From Liolophura sinensis (taxonomy: Eukaryota; Mollusca; Polyplacophora; Chitonida; Chitonidae): a stretch of DNA of 64,000 nucleotides. Positions 35,308-47,484 of the stretch are shown piece by piece. Numbering within the stretch: the stretch's first letter is position 1; each line of letters begins with the position of its first letter. Both the position numbers and the translations under genes were made by a program. The DNA is taken from positions 46,433,682-46,497,681 of the forward strand of contig NC_088300.1 of the NCBI RefSeq assembly GCF_032854445.1, given 5' to 3'. A model generated the notes under the pieces. The model saw only the letters and a list, made by a program, of their open reading frames with translations. It did not search any database and had not been told where the DNA came from.

Positions 35308-36654
35308 TTTAATGATGCCTACTTCGATTTTCAGAGATCTTTCCCTTAAAAGGAGACACCCCTTGAACCCAAAGCTTTGGCAGAATTCGGTAAAAAAAAA
35401 AAATAACAATCTAATGATGGTAATAGTAATGTGTTTGATGTGACTGGCGTAGAATTACTTAAAATGATGAGTTGCCATCATGTTATAACATACTGAATAC
35501 GTGAAACCCAAAGCAAACAAACAATCAGTATTATTTAGTCGGGTTAATCCACAGTAGCGTTGGATTATTTGCTTCTATATATATTTTCGGCATAATATTT
35601 AAGATTTATTCATTTGTCGCACGAACAAAAGACACTACGGAACCATGGAAGAGAGAACAAAGACAATTTAAGAGCAAAATTCAAAAAATTCTTTCATTAA
35701 TTGTAATAAGTTATCATGTCCAAAATGTCTAATCATCATTCTACTACTGTAAGTTACAGGCATGCTAATGTTGAGTCTTAGGCGCTGCAACCTCTGCAGA
35801 TTTGTGAAATTAACATGTCATCTGCCATTGTTCGGTCTAGTCATCATCGGCTGTATCTGCAGGCCTTGTCCAGTGTCGTATTGATTTAAAAGAAAGCTGG
35901 ACTATGCGGAGATCAGAGGAATAATATCACAGCTGGACCAAAGTCTGGTGCCACAGCAAAACATTCATCCGTGAATTCTTAATGATTTAATTAGAGATAG
36001 TAGAGGGAAGCGGATATTCTAATTGTGCACCATTAGTAAGAGAACTTTCAATTTTAGGAAAGCTTAAGGCTGTATTTCTAAGTCAACAAAGATATCGGTC
36101 ATTACAAAGTTGTAACAAAATATCTCCGTGGCGCGCATGCATGTCTGTACGGCCTTTGTACTTCTTCTTCATCAAGGAACTAGCAGGACAGAAGATACTA
36201 ATGCCCCCCCCCCAACCCCCACCCCACCCCATCACCACTACCACACCCCACCTACTGAACATTAATCTTTTGCTGAAGACAAGAGGACCACGTTCTCAAG
36301 GTTTTATGAAAGACATTAGTTCATTAGTTCAGATTACGCCCGTGCCCTTGCACAAGCAATGGAGACCAATCTGAATCTAGCCTGATCTGAACAAAGAACA
36401 AAAATTCATAAACATAAACACAGAATAAAACAGACGTTACCACAGAAAATTGTACGTCCATACCTTTTGATAAAAGGTCCATTGAAAAGTTTCTTTCAGA
36501 GCATACAATTCACCGCTCTCAATGCCGGAGCTTGGTGACAGTAAGCGACAGACGGCACTCATGTGGTCGTTAACGCAGTCTAAGGTTTGTTGAAGACCAC
36601 TTGTCTTCCACCAAATATGGTGTGGAAATCTGCAAACTTCGTCCAAAAAATTGC
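35308..36654. other. No gene; one family R fragment and a C-rich tract
   Basis: A fragment of family R (minus) lies at about 35385-35520 (GACTGGCGTAGAATTACTTAA against GTCACTGGTCTGGAATTACTCAA split over 18870-18890). A C-rich stretch lies at about 36204-36255. Nothing else is recognised. Confidence 0.45.
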
Positions 36655-36940
36655 CTCAGGTCCGTGGTTTTCTGCGGGAACTCCGGTTTCCTTCATTCAT
36701 AAGACTGGGCGTGCTAGCGCAGAACAATGACGGGAGTCTCATCATTGCCATCGCTGTGTGTTCAAGTCCAGCTCACGGTGGCTTCCTTTCCCCGTCCTAC
36801 GTGCATGAAGAGGTCTGCCAGCAGTCTGCGGATAGTCGTGAGTTTCCACTGGACTCTATCCGGTTTCCTCCCAACAAAATGCTGGCCACCGTCTTTTTAA
36901 TTAAATATTCTTGAACAACAATCAACTAAATAAAAATAAA
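36655..36940 (+). mobile_element. SINE family B, rearranged copy
   Basis: GTCCGTGGTTTTCTGCGGG, GGGCGTGCTAGCGCAG (tRNA A-box region), GTGTTCAAGTCCAGCTCACG (B box), CGGTTTCCTCCCAACAAAAT, GCTGGCCACCGTC and AAATATTCTTGAAC, then an AAATAAAAATAAA tail. Several blocks are shifted or changed against 11587-11858. Old and non-functional. The 87-codon frame across it is chance. Confidence 0.75.
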
Positions 36941-36957
36941 ATTGAACTACATTATAC

Positions 36958-37150
36958 AAGATAGAAAAACCAGGGCAGCGACGACAGTGTGAGTAGGCAG
37001 ACAGTCACATGTAACCAGTAAAATACTTCCTCTTGTCAATTTACTGAAGATTTGATTTATTCTAACTGTTAATTTCATGTAAATTCATAAAGTGAGGATT
37101 GTTCAAAAGCAGAGGTACCATTGAATAAATTTATTAAAATTTAGTAGATA
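36958..37150 (-). repeat. Dispersed repeat family R, copy (minus)
   Basis: AGAAAAACCAGGGCAGCGAC, GACAGTGTGAGTAGGCAGAC, AGTCACATGTAACCAGTAAA and TCTTGTCAATTTACTGAAG follow the family order. It starts a few bases after the tail of the SINE at 36655-36940. Confidence 0.7.
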
Positions 37151-38925
37151 TTTTTTCGCTAGGCTTTTATCGTGAAGGATGGTAGGGGGGCACATGCTGT
37201 GCATGGTTAATGAGGGTTCTATCAGCATAAAATAACTGACAAATTATTTTTCGAAGAGCGGAACACCACGATAAATGTGTTGGCATTAGAACTGCTAAAA
37301 GAATATGGTCACATAAATCCCTAAGAAAAAAAAAACACCAGGTTCGCTTTATATCATCGTTGACACCCCCCCCCCCCCAGTTTGATATTCGATATATATT
37401 ATTATATCCTGTTCACGTAACCCTTCATCTTAAAACAAATAAATGACTACAGTCACGATAGAAACGAAACGTTCAAGTTTTTGTATACTTTAGAAATTAT
37501 GGTTATGTTTTACACGAGCCAGATCCGCATGTAGATACTGTTCAAATAGCACATTTTCTACATAAAATTTAATATATTTTAGCCTTATCAGCATGCTAAA
37601 AATCGATTTGAAAATATACATAATGATAAAAGCACTTGACACGTACTTATAAGTACCGGTACTTGACATATTTTTTACCTCGGTTTTCATATCGATTAAC
37701 TTCAACTTAGTGTTCTTCTGGGCTGCGTGGATAAGAATTAGTAAGAGAAATTAACATTAAAGGTAAATGTTAAGCTGGGGAATCTTCATTTGTTCAGATG
37801 GAACGCTCGACCATGGAAATTGTGAGTCTGAGCATGGGGACATTATCTTGTTTGCAAAACCCACTTGTTTTCCGGCGTTCTTGACAGCTGATGACAGAGT
37901 AGTACTAATGTATCACGAGTCTTTCATTTAAAGCCATATATCTACAAATTCCACAGGTGAAGAATAGGTTACCGTTACACATGTAGGCGGGGAATGGAGT
38001 ATTATTAGAACGTGACGGAAACCGTCCATACCGACATTCCGAAAGTGATCTGATTGTTATAGTTATTCACAGGATTCGAAATACACTGAAGTGTTAAACA
38101 AAACAAAAATGAAATATTTGGGAAATTTAAAGTATGATTTCAATTTTTATGTAATACCTTGGGATGTAGGCAAATTTATACTTTATAACAATTTCATGGA
38201 AAAAAATCTTTTCAAATCTCATAAAAAAACTTTTGTGACAAATATCTGAAAGATCGCTTCGATTATTCTTCTTTTAATAACTGTCTGATTAAAATTATCA
38301 AGACAACTCAGGAGTCTGACTTCTGCTTCTCTGTTTAAATCAGAACTAAAATTTGAACTCTTGCAACAAATACTTTAGGATTCACTCAGTAACATATTAT
38401 GGACCATGCACATTTCGTTCTGTTTTATATTTCTTTGAAGATGAAAAACGCTCGTCTGTCATCTGTACTATATAATTCGTCACTACCGCCATCAGTATTA
38501 AATAAATACGTTGGAATAGAGCAAGTTAATTCCCGCCAGTATTGTTCTATATCGGTACACCTCCCTAAGATGTGTATACGCTATATTGGTGAATCAGATC
38601 AAATGAAATCAAATTTTATATGATCATACAGAATTTTGAGGAAAGTGTCAGTTACCCATGCTTAGGAATATAGGAAGATGGCAATTAGGAAGATTTATGT
38701 ACAAATTTATAAACTCTGTCATGTTTTGGGAACATTTCGTTGTTGTGTAGTAAAGTTGCATGTTTGTTTTTCACTCGCTCACAGAATTTCAAGATTGACC
38801 TGTTTCCCTCTTTCTATCAGCCTTCGTGACCGGAAGGCGTTGGCAGTAGTCTTACATAAAGGTCGCTAAAGACACGTTACATTTTTCCAATACGCCTACG
38901 TGCCACTTGAGAAGTTTCCATTAAT
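37151..38925. other. Nothing recognised
   Basis: AT-rich unique DNA with a C-run near 37366-37378. Short frames (38399-38623, 38678-38869, 37490-37705 minus) have no visible domain. Confidence 0.4.
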
Positions 38926-38934
38926 TTGTCAAAG

Positions 38935-39228
38935 GTTGGTGGTTTACTCCGGGCACTCCGTCGTCTTACAGCCATTAAATTGACCACCATAGTATCAGTG
39001 AACAATAATAAACAATCGACGTCTGGTCACAAGCTGCGACTCAAGCGCATTTCAGAAATGCCCTCCCAACCCCACTCAATCAGTATAAAAGAAAACTCCT
39101 CACCCAACCACAGAAAGAACAAGAACAATGACGCCGTCTTCAGTAGGACTGTTCGTCGCAGCCAGAAATCATTGAGTATGGCGATGAACAACTATGAAAT
39201 AAATAAATAAATAAATAAATAAATAAAT
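38935..39228 (+). mobile_element. SINE family B, degraded, with AAAT tail
   Basis: Starts with GGTGGTTTACTCCGGGCACT, a form of the family's GTTTTCTCCGGG block, and ends in a long AAATAAATAAAT tail (39197-39228). The middle, with GCAGCCAGAAATC and so on, is not clearly SINE, so an insertion or rearrangement is likely. The 94-codon frame through it is chance. Confidence 0.5.
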
Positions 39229-39504
39229 CCACCATGCTTCATGTCTGTTTCCCGCCTAGTAGCCGGGGTGAAAACCGTATAAACTTTAATCACATTTTCC
39301 ATACCTACATTTTGTTCAAGGTCAGCGATATTTACACAGGACGAAGTGACATAAGCTTGTCCTCATCTGAGGCTTTGTTTACATGTGATTGCTCATTCAT
39401 GTGAATAATTCAAGACCCATGGGTTGTAAAAAATTGTAGTTAACATAACTGCATTTCAATTTATCTAATTCTATTTGGGGCTGTATGGGAGTATAAGTTG
39501 CTAG
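39229..39504. other. Nothing recognised
   Basis: Short spacer between a SINE tail and a family R copy. Confidence 0.4.
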
Positions 39505-39664
39505 TATTTATCTTCATGAACAGTTGCAACAAAACCCTAAGACAGTACTATGCAAATTGACAAGAGGCCTTATTTCACTGGTTACTTGTGCATGACCATT
39601 TTCCCACTATCACAATGCCATTGCTGCTCTGATTTTACCCCCTGTGCCGTAGTTTTATGTTGTG
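39505..39664 (+). repeat. Dispersed repeat family R, copy (plus), interrupted by a SINE
   Basis: TCATGAACAGTTGCAACAAA, CAAGAGGCCTTATTTCACTG, GGTTACTTGTGCATGACCAT, ACTATCACAATGCCATTGCT and TGCCGTAGTTTTATG follow the family order. The copy is cut by the SINE at 39665 and resumes, with a 14-bp duplication, at 40013. Confidence 0.8.
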
Positions 39665-40012
39665 AGTGAGTGCTTGGGGTTTAACGTCGTACTCAACAAT
39701 TTTTCAGTCATATGACGACGAAGGAATCATTAGGGTGCATGTACGTGTAATGTGCCTCCTTGTTGCAGGACGGATTTCCACCGCTCTTTTATTTAGTGCT
39801 GCTTCACTGAGACGACTTACCGAAGGCAAGTAAGCCGCCCCGGCCGAGCCATTATACTGATACGGGTTGCACTATCCCCTTCATGCTGAACGCCAAGCGA
39901 GGAAGTTACAACTTCCTCTTTTAAAGTCTTAGGTGTGACTCGATCAAGGATTGATCCTGGATCCACCGGTCCCGAAGCGGACGCTCTACCAACTGTGCTA
40001 TCCGGGCCGGTC
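39665..40012 (-). mobile_element. SINE family A, full length (348 bp), with target duplication
   Basis: On the minus strand it begins GACCGGCCCGGATAGCACAG and TTGGTAGAGCGTCCGCTTCG, the A-box half of a tRNA-like head. It continues through GATCGAGTCACACC (B-box-like), TTTAAAAGAGGAAGTTG and CGAAGGGGATAGTGCAACCC-type blocks, GTAAGTCGTCTCAGTGAAGC and GACTGAAAAATTGTTGAGTA, and ends ACTCACTCAC. AGTTTTATGTTGTG (39651-39664) and AGTTTTATATTGTG (40013-40026) form a 14-bp target duplication with one mismatch. It inserted into a family R copy. It is the reference copy in this window. Confidence 0.92.
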
Positions 40013-40026
40013 AGTTTTATATTGTG

Positions 40027-40614
40027 TTGATCAGTTAAAACCTCGGTGAACCTTTTATAACCACAAGTGCAACAAAGCGCGCCTACCCTGCCAAAGGTTG
40101 TATGGCATAAATGTATGTCAACGATGATGTGGAACAAGCCCCTCTTTCTTTAGCCATATATTTGTGCACCGGGTACTTTCAGGTTTACTAATTGTCGTAT
40201 GTCTTTCCCCGCCCTAAAACTGCCGCATGATTACCACACAAAAAATAGGGACAGAGCTATGAACATGTTTCCCCTTCAGTTCCAAGAAGTATAAAGTCAA
40301 ATCTGGCACAAACAGCAAAGCTATTTAAAATATCCTTTTGAATCCAGATTTCGGGTGAGCGAAAATCAAAGTTACATTTACATACGTTAACATTTGGTGA
40401 AACAGTTCGGAAGGCCAAATTCATCTAGCCTGACCTAGATCTCAAGTCCTGTAGGATCTTGTATGACAGTATTGATATTGTATTACCAATGGAAGTTTGA
40501 GCAACACCAATGTATAGATCAAGGCTGTTACAACATTAAGCTCCCCCCCCCCCCATCATTCTTCCTTGACGAGACGAAAATCTCAACAGTATCCCTACTT
40601 ATTCGAGAAAGCTC
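40027..40614. other. Nothing recognised
   Basis: Unique spacer with a C-run near 40543-40553. Confidence 0.4.
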
Positions 40615-40700
40615 GCATGTGGGAAGGTCATCGCACCATTATTCTGGTCTCCGTCGAAATATTTTTGAGTGCGGCATAAACACCAAATAAATTAGTAAAT
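40615..40700 (+). mobile_element. SINE family B, 3' fragment
   Basis: CATGTGGGAAGGTCATC, CACCATTATTCTGG, AAATATTTTTGAGTGCGGC and ATAAACACCAAATAAATTAG correspond to the family's 3' third. Confidence 0.6.
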
Positions 40701-40774
40701 ATTCGAAAAGCCTAGACATTTTCAACAAATAAGTACCTTGCAATAAATTGTGAAACTCATAATTGGACGTCTCC

Positions 40775-41940
40775 AACTAACGCGCACAAAAATGACCCAC
40801 AAGGCGTGCATCATATTTCCCTAAATTTCTGTTTGTTTGACCTCGAACTGCCTTCGTGGTCTACATCCTGTTGAATGACCTTGACCGATTGACCAGTCAG
40901 AGTGCCTCTACACCTCACCGATCATATACCTCTCCTGAGGCAAATCCACTAACACGCACAAAAATGACCAACGAGGCGTGCATCATATTTCCCTAAATTT
41001 CTGTTTGTTTGACCTCGAACTGCCTTCGTGGTCTATATCCTGTGGAATGACCTTGAGCGATTGACCAGTCAGAGTACCTCTACACCTCACTGATTATATA
41101 CCTCTCCTGAGGCAGATCAACTAACACGCACAAAAATGACCAACAAGTCGTGTATCATATTTCCCTATATTTCTGTTTGTTTGACCTCTAACTGCCTTCG
41201 TGGTCTACATCCTGTGGAATGACCTTGACCGATTGACCAGTCAGAGTACCTCTACACCTCACTGATCATATACCTCTCCTGAGGCAAATCAACTAACACG
41301 CACAAAAAATAACCAACAAGGCGTGCATCATATTTCCCTAAATTTCTGTTTGTTTGACCTCGAACTGTCTTCGTGGTCTACATCCTGTGGAATGACCTTG
41401 ACCGATTGACCAGTCAGAGTACCTCTACACCTCACCGATCATATACCTCTCCTGAGTCAAATCCACTAACACGCACAAAAATGACCAACAAGGCGTGCAT
41501 CATATTTCCCTAAATTTCTGTTTGTTTGACCTCGAATTGCCTTCGTGGTCTACATCCTGTGGAATGACCTTGAGCGATTGACCAGTCAGAGTACCTCTAC
41601 ACCTCACTGATTATATACTGAGTCAAATCCACTAACACGCACAAAAATGACCAACAAGTCGTGCATCATATTTCCCTAAATTTCTGTTTGTTTGACCTCG
41701 AAACTGCCTTCGTGGTCTATATCCTGTGGAATGACCTTGAGCGATTGACCAGTCAGAGTACCTCTACACCTCACTGATCATATACCTCTCCTGAGTCAAA
41801 TCAACTAACACGCACAAAAATGACCAACAAGGCATACCAAATATTTCCGTAAATTGCTACTTCTTTTCCCCCAAACCGTGATCTAGATTCTATCGAATGA
41901 CCTTGACCGATTGTCCAGTATGAGGCAAAATCAATTAATC
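40775..41940 (+). repeat. 172-bp tandem satellite, six units and a decayed seventh
   Basis: Units begin at the ACGCACAAAAATGACC block (reference C at 40781, 40953, 41125, 41297, 41470, 41636 and 41809), giving steps of 172, 172, 172, 173, 166 and 173. The 166-bp unit lacks a CCTCTCC-like 7 bp. Each unit carries TTTGTTTGACCTCGAACTGC, GGAATGACCTTGACCGATTG and GACCAGTCAGAGTACCTCTA. The last unit is clearly more diverged (TACTTCTTTTCCCCCAAACC) and stops early, as expected at an array edge. The unit length is close to a nucleosome repeat. No reading frame runs through it. Confidence 0.95.
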
Positions 41941-42845
41941 ATCGCCGTTTTCGACTAGTTAACAACACGTTGGGTATTGGACTTGTCAGAGGTCACTGAA
42001 CAGGTTACCGATATGGAGGACGCTCCACGGAGATGGTTGTGATGTACATCCTTTAGTTAAGTCAATGATGGAGAAGTCTGTGGACGAAGATCGTACGCTA
42101 AAGGATCAGAAATAAGTGCCACCGAATTAAGTTCCTTTGTCCGCGCAGTGGCAGACTGAAGGCAAGCCGGACTGACCATTGATCTTTTGTAATACGTGTG
42201 TAAGGCCTACTACGCTACTGGTTTGCCACCGGTCGCCGTCACACTTTTCAACACAACGCCAGTTACAGTGACAAAAGCGGAAAATTGCGCTTGTTAGTAA
42301 TACCTGAAGGGGATATCTTTGGTGTGTTCACCAAAGTTGGTTGATGTTGTAAACGCTAGTGGTGTAAGTCATTCAGTCACCTGAAAACCATGTCAGTAAT
42401 TTGTTCATTAAAATATCTTTAAAAATCGTGTTATGTAAGTGTAGTCATTGTTTTCAGAAACGTTCAGAAAAGTGTTCAGTTCTTTCGAAACTCATTTTGG
42501 GGCCCACTTAATTGCACGAATCGAAGGGTCGGACATTCAAATAACCATTCGTAAACCTTAAAGAGAAGTCCTTAATCGCAAGACCCATTTCCAGAACAAC
42601 CCAAAGAAATTTGTGAGAAATAATATATGTATATCAGTAATAAACAAAGCTGGTAACATGCACGAGTGAAGCATTCAACAGTTTGCATGACTTGCAGATG
42701 TCTATACACAATAACCATTACCTAAGACATAATGTTGCAGTAGGAGTTCTTCTTGAAATCTGGCCTCACAGTTCTGAAGCGATGTTCACGTGGACTTCAG
42801 TAATTCAGAAACCGTGTTTTCAGGTATTTCCCCAAAAATAGTATA
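41941..42845. other. Nothing recognised
   Basis: Unique DNA next to the satellite. No open frame of note on either strand. Confidence 0.4.
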
Positions 42846-43095
42846 TGCTTATAAAACCTTATACATAGTTTGCTTAATAGACTGTATACTGTAAACGTAG
42901 TAATATTATACAACTATGTAGGCAATCCATTTTCAAAGCAAAACCTAGATTATCGATTTCTCTTCGGCACTGCTTATATGACCTTATATTTAGTTTGCTT
43001 AGCAACCTCTATATAGAAGTTATAGTAATATTACACCTCATTGAATTTTCAAAGCAATTTCTAAATTATATGGTTTTCTACACAGCCCTGCTACA
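42846..43095 (+). repeat. Degenerate tandem repeat of about 125 bp
   Basis: GCTTATAAAACCTTATACATAGTTTGCTTAA-type sequence at 42847 recurs 125 bases on at 42972 (GCTTATATGACCTTATAT). GTAGTAATATTATAC / TATAGTAATATTACAC and TTTTCAAAGCAAAACCTAGA / TTTTCAAAGCAATTTCTAAA follow in both. A third start is visible near 43086. Old and diverged. Confidence 0.65.
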
Positions 43096-44299
43096 TAACT
43101 AGATATTAGGCATTTTCAGAGCCAACCGCTCTGACCTACTGAATGGATTGCCTACAGCATAATTAAATAAACCATGTGCATGATAACCTACTCTGATGTG
43201 CTAACTCTTAAATCCCAAAAAAAAGGTATGTTAACGGATAACGTGATGAGGCAATCAAGCGCGAATTGTTACCGTTTGCATTGCTGTGTATGTTTTCAGT
43301 GGAGTGTTATCAAGCCATACTCCCCACTGTTTGTATCAATGTGAAGTTTGCAAGCTGTTGCACCCAAATTTCTCCACGGAAACATGAAGTATTTGAAATG
43401 TGCATATGAGCACATCTCCCTGCAAAGATTCAAATCTTGTATTTGTAAACTGTAGACACAATCTGCCGTCTATAAACTATGCACTGTTAACGCTTGGCTG
43501 CCAGTTTTCTTGACCATGCTTGTCTTTCTGCAGCAATCTGACACTGTCAGATGAAAACTGTATTTACTTCACAAAACTGTATCCTTTCATATAATGCACA
43601 AATGAATAAATAAAGTTTGTTTCATAAAATCTTTTCTATCCTTTCTATTAGGTTCGGTGTATTACTAGTTATTTTGTGTCCCTTTATTTGTTTGGACGGG
43701 ATGCCAAATATCTTGTGTGTGAAGTCAGTGTTACGTGTGAAGTGAAGTAAAATGATAATGGAATGAAATTTCAGATGTTAAATTGACGTCTTTATTTGAA
43801 AACTGTCTGGTGTTGACTTACGACCGTCTTAAACACTAAGTAATTACAAACGACAAGACTGATTAGTGTAGTGCTCTTCAATGCTCTTCTGTTCAAGAAC
43901 ATACCCTCAACGTTACAAGTGTCAGTTTCTTCATTTTATCGATGGAAAAATATCGATTCACCTGGTGATTTATTGCTCTTCGTATGTGTGTTCATTACTT
44001 CACGTTGACAAACATGTGTCTTGACAGTGTGTCTTCCTCCCAGTGATAACCGAATCAGTGGTGACTGCAGACGAAAGGAAAACCCATTTCTGGAAAGCAA
44101 CTGAACGTGGCGTATCGGATTCCCTGTCTGATCATAAAACATTGATCCGCAGTGTGGTAAATGTTCACCACTGCTTCTGAAAACGGATCAATAGCATGCG
44201 ATGTTAGGCAAGAAGCCCGGCTATTAAAAATACAATTCAACACTTCGTATAAGTTTACCTCTCTCTTCACAAAAGACATCTTCAGGAAACTGTTACAAG
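43096..44299. other. Nothing recognised
   Basis: AT-rich unique DNA. An AATAAATAAAG string near 43607 could serve as a polyadenylation signal, but no upstream coding frame supports a gene. Confidence 0.4.
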
Positions 44300-45340
44300 A
44301 CATGCACGGCCGTGAGAGTTGAGTTGGCTCCCCGGTCGGTGTGTATACACGTGCCCGGTCACGTATTCCTGACAGGGGACACCAGTTTTACTCTCACCGA
44401 AAAACGTGCCCAACAAAGCGGCAGTGATGCAATCTTGATGACGGGCTGCAGCTTCCTCCTTGCCTCATCTCACCTCAAGGTTGTTCGGTTCCAACTCATA
44501 TGTCCGTCGCCATTCCTTCATACCGCGCTGTTGGGTCGCTTAGCGGTGCGTAACCGACCCTCGGCAGGTCGGCGTGGATTGGGCGGCAGTGACCCGGGTT
44601 GACGCTGCAGCTGGGTGAACCGGAGCCGGCGTGTGAAGCTAGCAGCCAGGCAGCTATATCCGTACTGGTATCTTCACTGTGTGCACACGGAATACTAAAA
44701 TCGGCACTGGACGTGAGATAAAATTCAACAGGTTCTGTGTGGAGAAGAGGACAAAGTTTGATTCCATGTTAGCAGGTGGCCTGGTTCAGACTCTATAAGG
44801 TCCCTGACAGTCGCCAGGATTCGCAGGTAGGCGTGTTCAAGAGCCATTTGTTATTGTGTGTATATGTGTGGTTTTCTTCAATGTATATGAGGTTAGTGTA
44901 TTGTCCTCGGGATCAGGACTTGACATTTACTAACGGGTAATTGTCTATAGCCTGAGTACGTGTTGTGTGAAGTGCAGATGAGCCGTCAGCAAGTCAATTT
45001 GCCAGTCTGTGGGTAGGGGGAGATAGCGCTGATGATTGGGGATAAGGCGGCCACGCCGACCAAACTGTGAGGCCCGAGAACGCCTGCACTTGTGTCGGCA
45101 TTACGTGTGGCTATGAGGCACACCGACTTTGTTTTCACACCAGCCAACACGCTGAAAGCAAAACGCTGTCTTGGGTGTGGGTCGGAGTTCCGCCATACCT
45201 TTCAATCCTGTTTGAGTAGGAGAGCTGGGTCGTATGGTTGTCTGGGCACCGCGCTTGTGGTAATGGCCTTCAGCGGCCTGATGTGTAATTTACCGTCGAG
45301 GGGGACCAGAGTGATGAAGCCACCGTGACCATACTAACTC
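44300..45340. promoter_or_regulatory. GC- and CpG-rich stretch, possible promoter or first exon
   Basis: Unlike the AT-rich surroundings, this stretch is rich in CpG. In 44521-44640 I count about 15 CpG in 120 bases. Open frames at 44312-44602 and 45092-45328 lack any recognisable domain, so they may reflect only the base composition. A donor-like CGCAG|GTAGGC stands near 44827-44832. Invertebrate genomes often lack classical CpG islands, so the regulatory reading is an inference. It might equally be a GC-rich repeat. Confidence 0.25.
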
Positions 45341-45904
45341 CAAGCCGTCACTCGACGACGCTTATTCGCCTCTCAAACACACACAAGATTGCCATAAGAG
45401 ATCTCCTCCCATAAGTTACAGAAGCTGGCCGTTATCGTAATCAATATGGTACTCTTCAGTTTTGCGAATCGCTATTTTGGGAGCTGTCTCCCTGGAATGA
45501 AGTTGCCTTCTTCCCAATGTTTATCCTCAAACTGCACACAGGTTCTGATACATATCCCAAACCAACTCACTGATCATGTTTAAACACTTCTGACTATTAA
45601 TAGCGCATTACAGGGGAACCATTTACTTGTGTAGTAGGTAAACAATAACTGCTGTTGGCAGCCGTATAACACACACACGTCATTTTGGCGCAATTTTGAT
45701 TTTTGTGTACAGGCGTACAGTATATAGCAGTTTCACACTTCATACCGAAATATTCACACTATCGAACACACTATTCATTCATCTATATACTAGTGATATC
45801 AGTGACCAATATTGTACCTCAACCTTTCACAGATATTCACATCCGGAACAATTTCCATGTACATGTATGTCTAATTTCATAATTCGTACTTTGATGTTTT
45901 CGCA
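45341..45904. other. Nothing recognised
   Basis: Unique DNA between the CpG-rich stretch and a SINE fragment. The 89-codon frame at 45696-45965 ends inside the SINE. Confidence 0.4.
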
Positions 45905-45990
45905 CGGACACCAGTTGCATCCTCCTTCCCGGGGCATAGGTGAAATATTCTTGAATATGGCGTAAAACACCAATCAAATAAAAAAATGAA
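45905..45990 (+). mobile_element. SINE family B, 3' fragment
   Basis: CATCCTCCTTCCCGGGGCATA, GTGAAATATTCTTGAATATG and GCGTAAAACACCAATCAAAT, with an A-rich tail. Well preserved at the 3' end. Confidence 0.8.
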
Positions 45991-46081
45991 TCAATAATTT
46001 ACCGGGCATGGTCTTCATGACGATCTTATACTTGAAATATCACCGCATCACACAACAGATTTCACAAGGATGCTCAAGAGA

Positions 46082-46437
46082 GACCAGCCTGGATAGCACA
46101 GTTGGTAGAGCGTCCTCATCGGGAGCGGTAGATCCAGGATAAATCCTGGGTCGTGTCACACCTAAGACTTTAAAAGAGGAAGTTGTAACCCGCTTGGCAT
46201 TCAGCATGAAGGGGATAGTGCAACGACTGCTTGACCCGTATCAGCATTATGGCTGGGGCGGAGCGGTTTACTTACCTTCTGTAAGTAGTCTCAGTGAAGC
46301 AGCACTAGATAAAAGAGCGGTGGAAATCCCTCCTGCATCAATGAGGCACATTATATACACTCTGAGGATTCCTTCGTCGTCATATGACTGAAAAATTGTT
46401 GAGTACGACGTTAAAACCCTAGCATTCACTCACTCAA
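46082..46437 (+). mobile_element. SINE family A, full length
   Basis: GACCAGCCTGGATAGCACAG, TTGGTAGAGCGTCCTCATCG, GGGTCGTGTCACACC, GACTTTAAAAGAGGAAGTTG, GAAGGGGATAGTGCAACGAC, GTCTCAGTGAAGCAGCACTA, GACTGAAAAATTGTTGAGTA and a CACTCACTCA end match the copy at 39665-40012. The first 75 bp fold like a tRNA only in part and are not a functional tRNA gene. A small deletion follows GGAAGTTGTAAC. The 65-codon frame inside is chance. Confidence 0.9.
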
Positions 46438-47484
46438 CTTTAAAGAGCATTTTATGGCCACTCAGCGTGTCACGTGAGTGTCTTGTGCCGGTTAATTCAA
46501 CGATCATCCACCAGGAAATGTAGAATCTCTCTCACAGTCGCATACATCCGTCATGATATATGCGGCAGTGTTCGTCAATGGGACATGCTTTATCAAGCTA
46601 CAGATACATGTAGTATAGTTTTGTGGTTTTGTCCCTTATAACGAGGCTGAAAGAAGGAGAAAGCAAAACAAAAAATGAACTGTTGAATATGATCAGAATG
46701 ACCATTCGAAGTGTATGTAAAATATTTTTTTTTTTTGCCCTTTTGCTCACACAGCTACATGCATATTGATTTAGATGCTAGAGATCTTAGGTTTAGCTTA
46801 TATATTACCTGAGTAAATTTCACAAAATATATTTGGTATTTTTTTCATGTGAGTGATTTCTCCGTTAATTTTATAGCGGTCCATAAAACATGTGTTCTAG
46901 ATTCGATTTTTCAAATGTATGTTTTCAAGAAATCAGAAATACTGTATAATCACTGTTTTCAAAACCACATGTATAATTTGGCTGATAGATAAGTTAGCTG
47001 AAGGTAAAGCAGTCAAACTTTTCAGTGGTATGTATCCAAATTCCGTACAAACGCAAGGTCATTTATGCATGCAGCGATATAGCCTATTAACATTATATAA
47101 GGTATACTACACACGGCATGCAAGCTCTAATTCACAGTATAATATTTGGGTATCCAAAGTGAATAAATATAAAACAGTGATAATTTTGTGTCAATAATCT
47201 GATGAGCTTTTACTTATGGCTGAAAATGAATGCCGATATTTGGATCAGTTTTAAAGCAGTCTGTTCTTTTATGTTTATTAAAGGGGCATATGTACAATGA
47301 AAATGAATCAATGGATGACTAGAGGATTTAACGTACATTAGCAATATTTCAGACATGTTCATGGAGATAGATTGCAAATGTACATGTGATCTTACAATAG
47401 CTGTATAGCGTATGAGTTATTTATTTTATTTCTTCTTAAAGCCTTAGTCAAATAAATGTATGTCAGGCAGATGAACGGCAGTGG
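46438..47484. other. Nothing recognised
   Basis: AT-rich unique DNA. The 92-codon frame at 46919-47197 shows no domain. Confidence 0.4.

Noticed and set aside
46082-46160. tRNA gene (also 39935-40012, 48454-48530 and 56710-56740)
   Set aside because: These are the tRNA-like heads of SINE family A, followed by the SINE body in each case. The stems do not pair as in a working tRNA.
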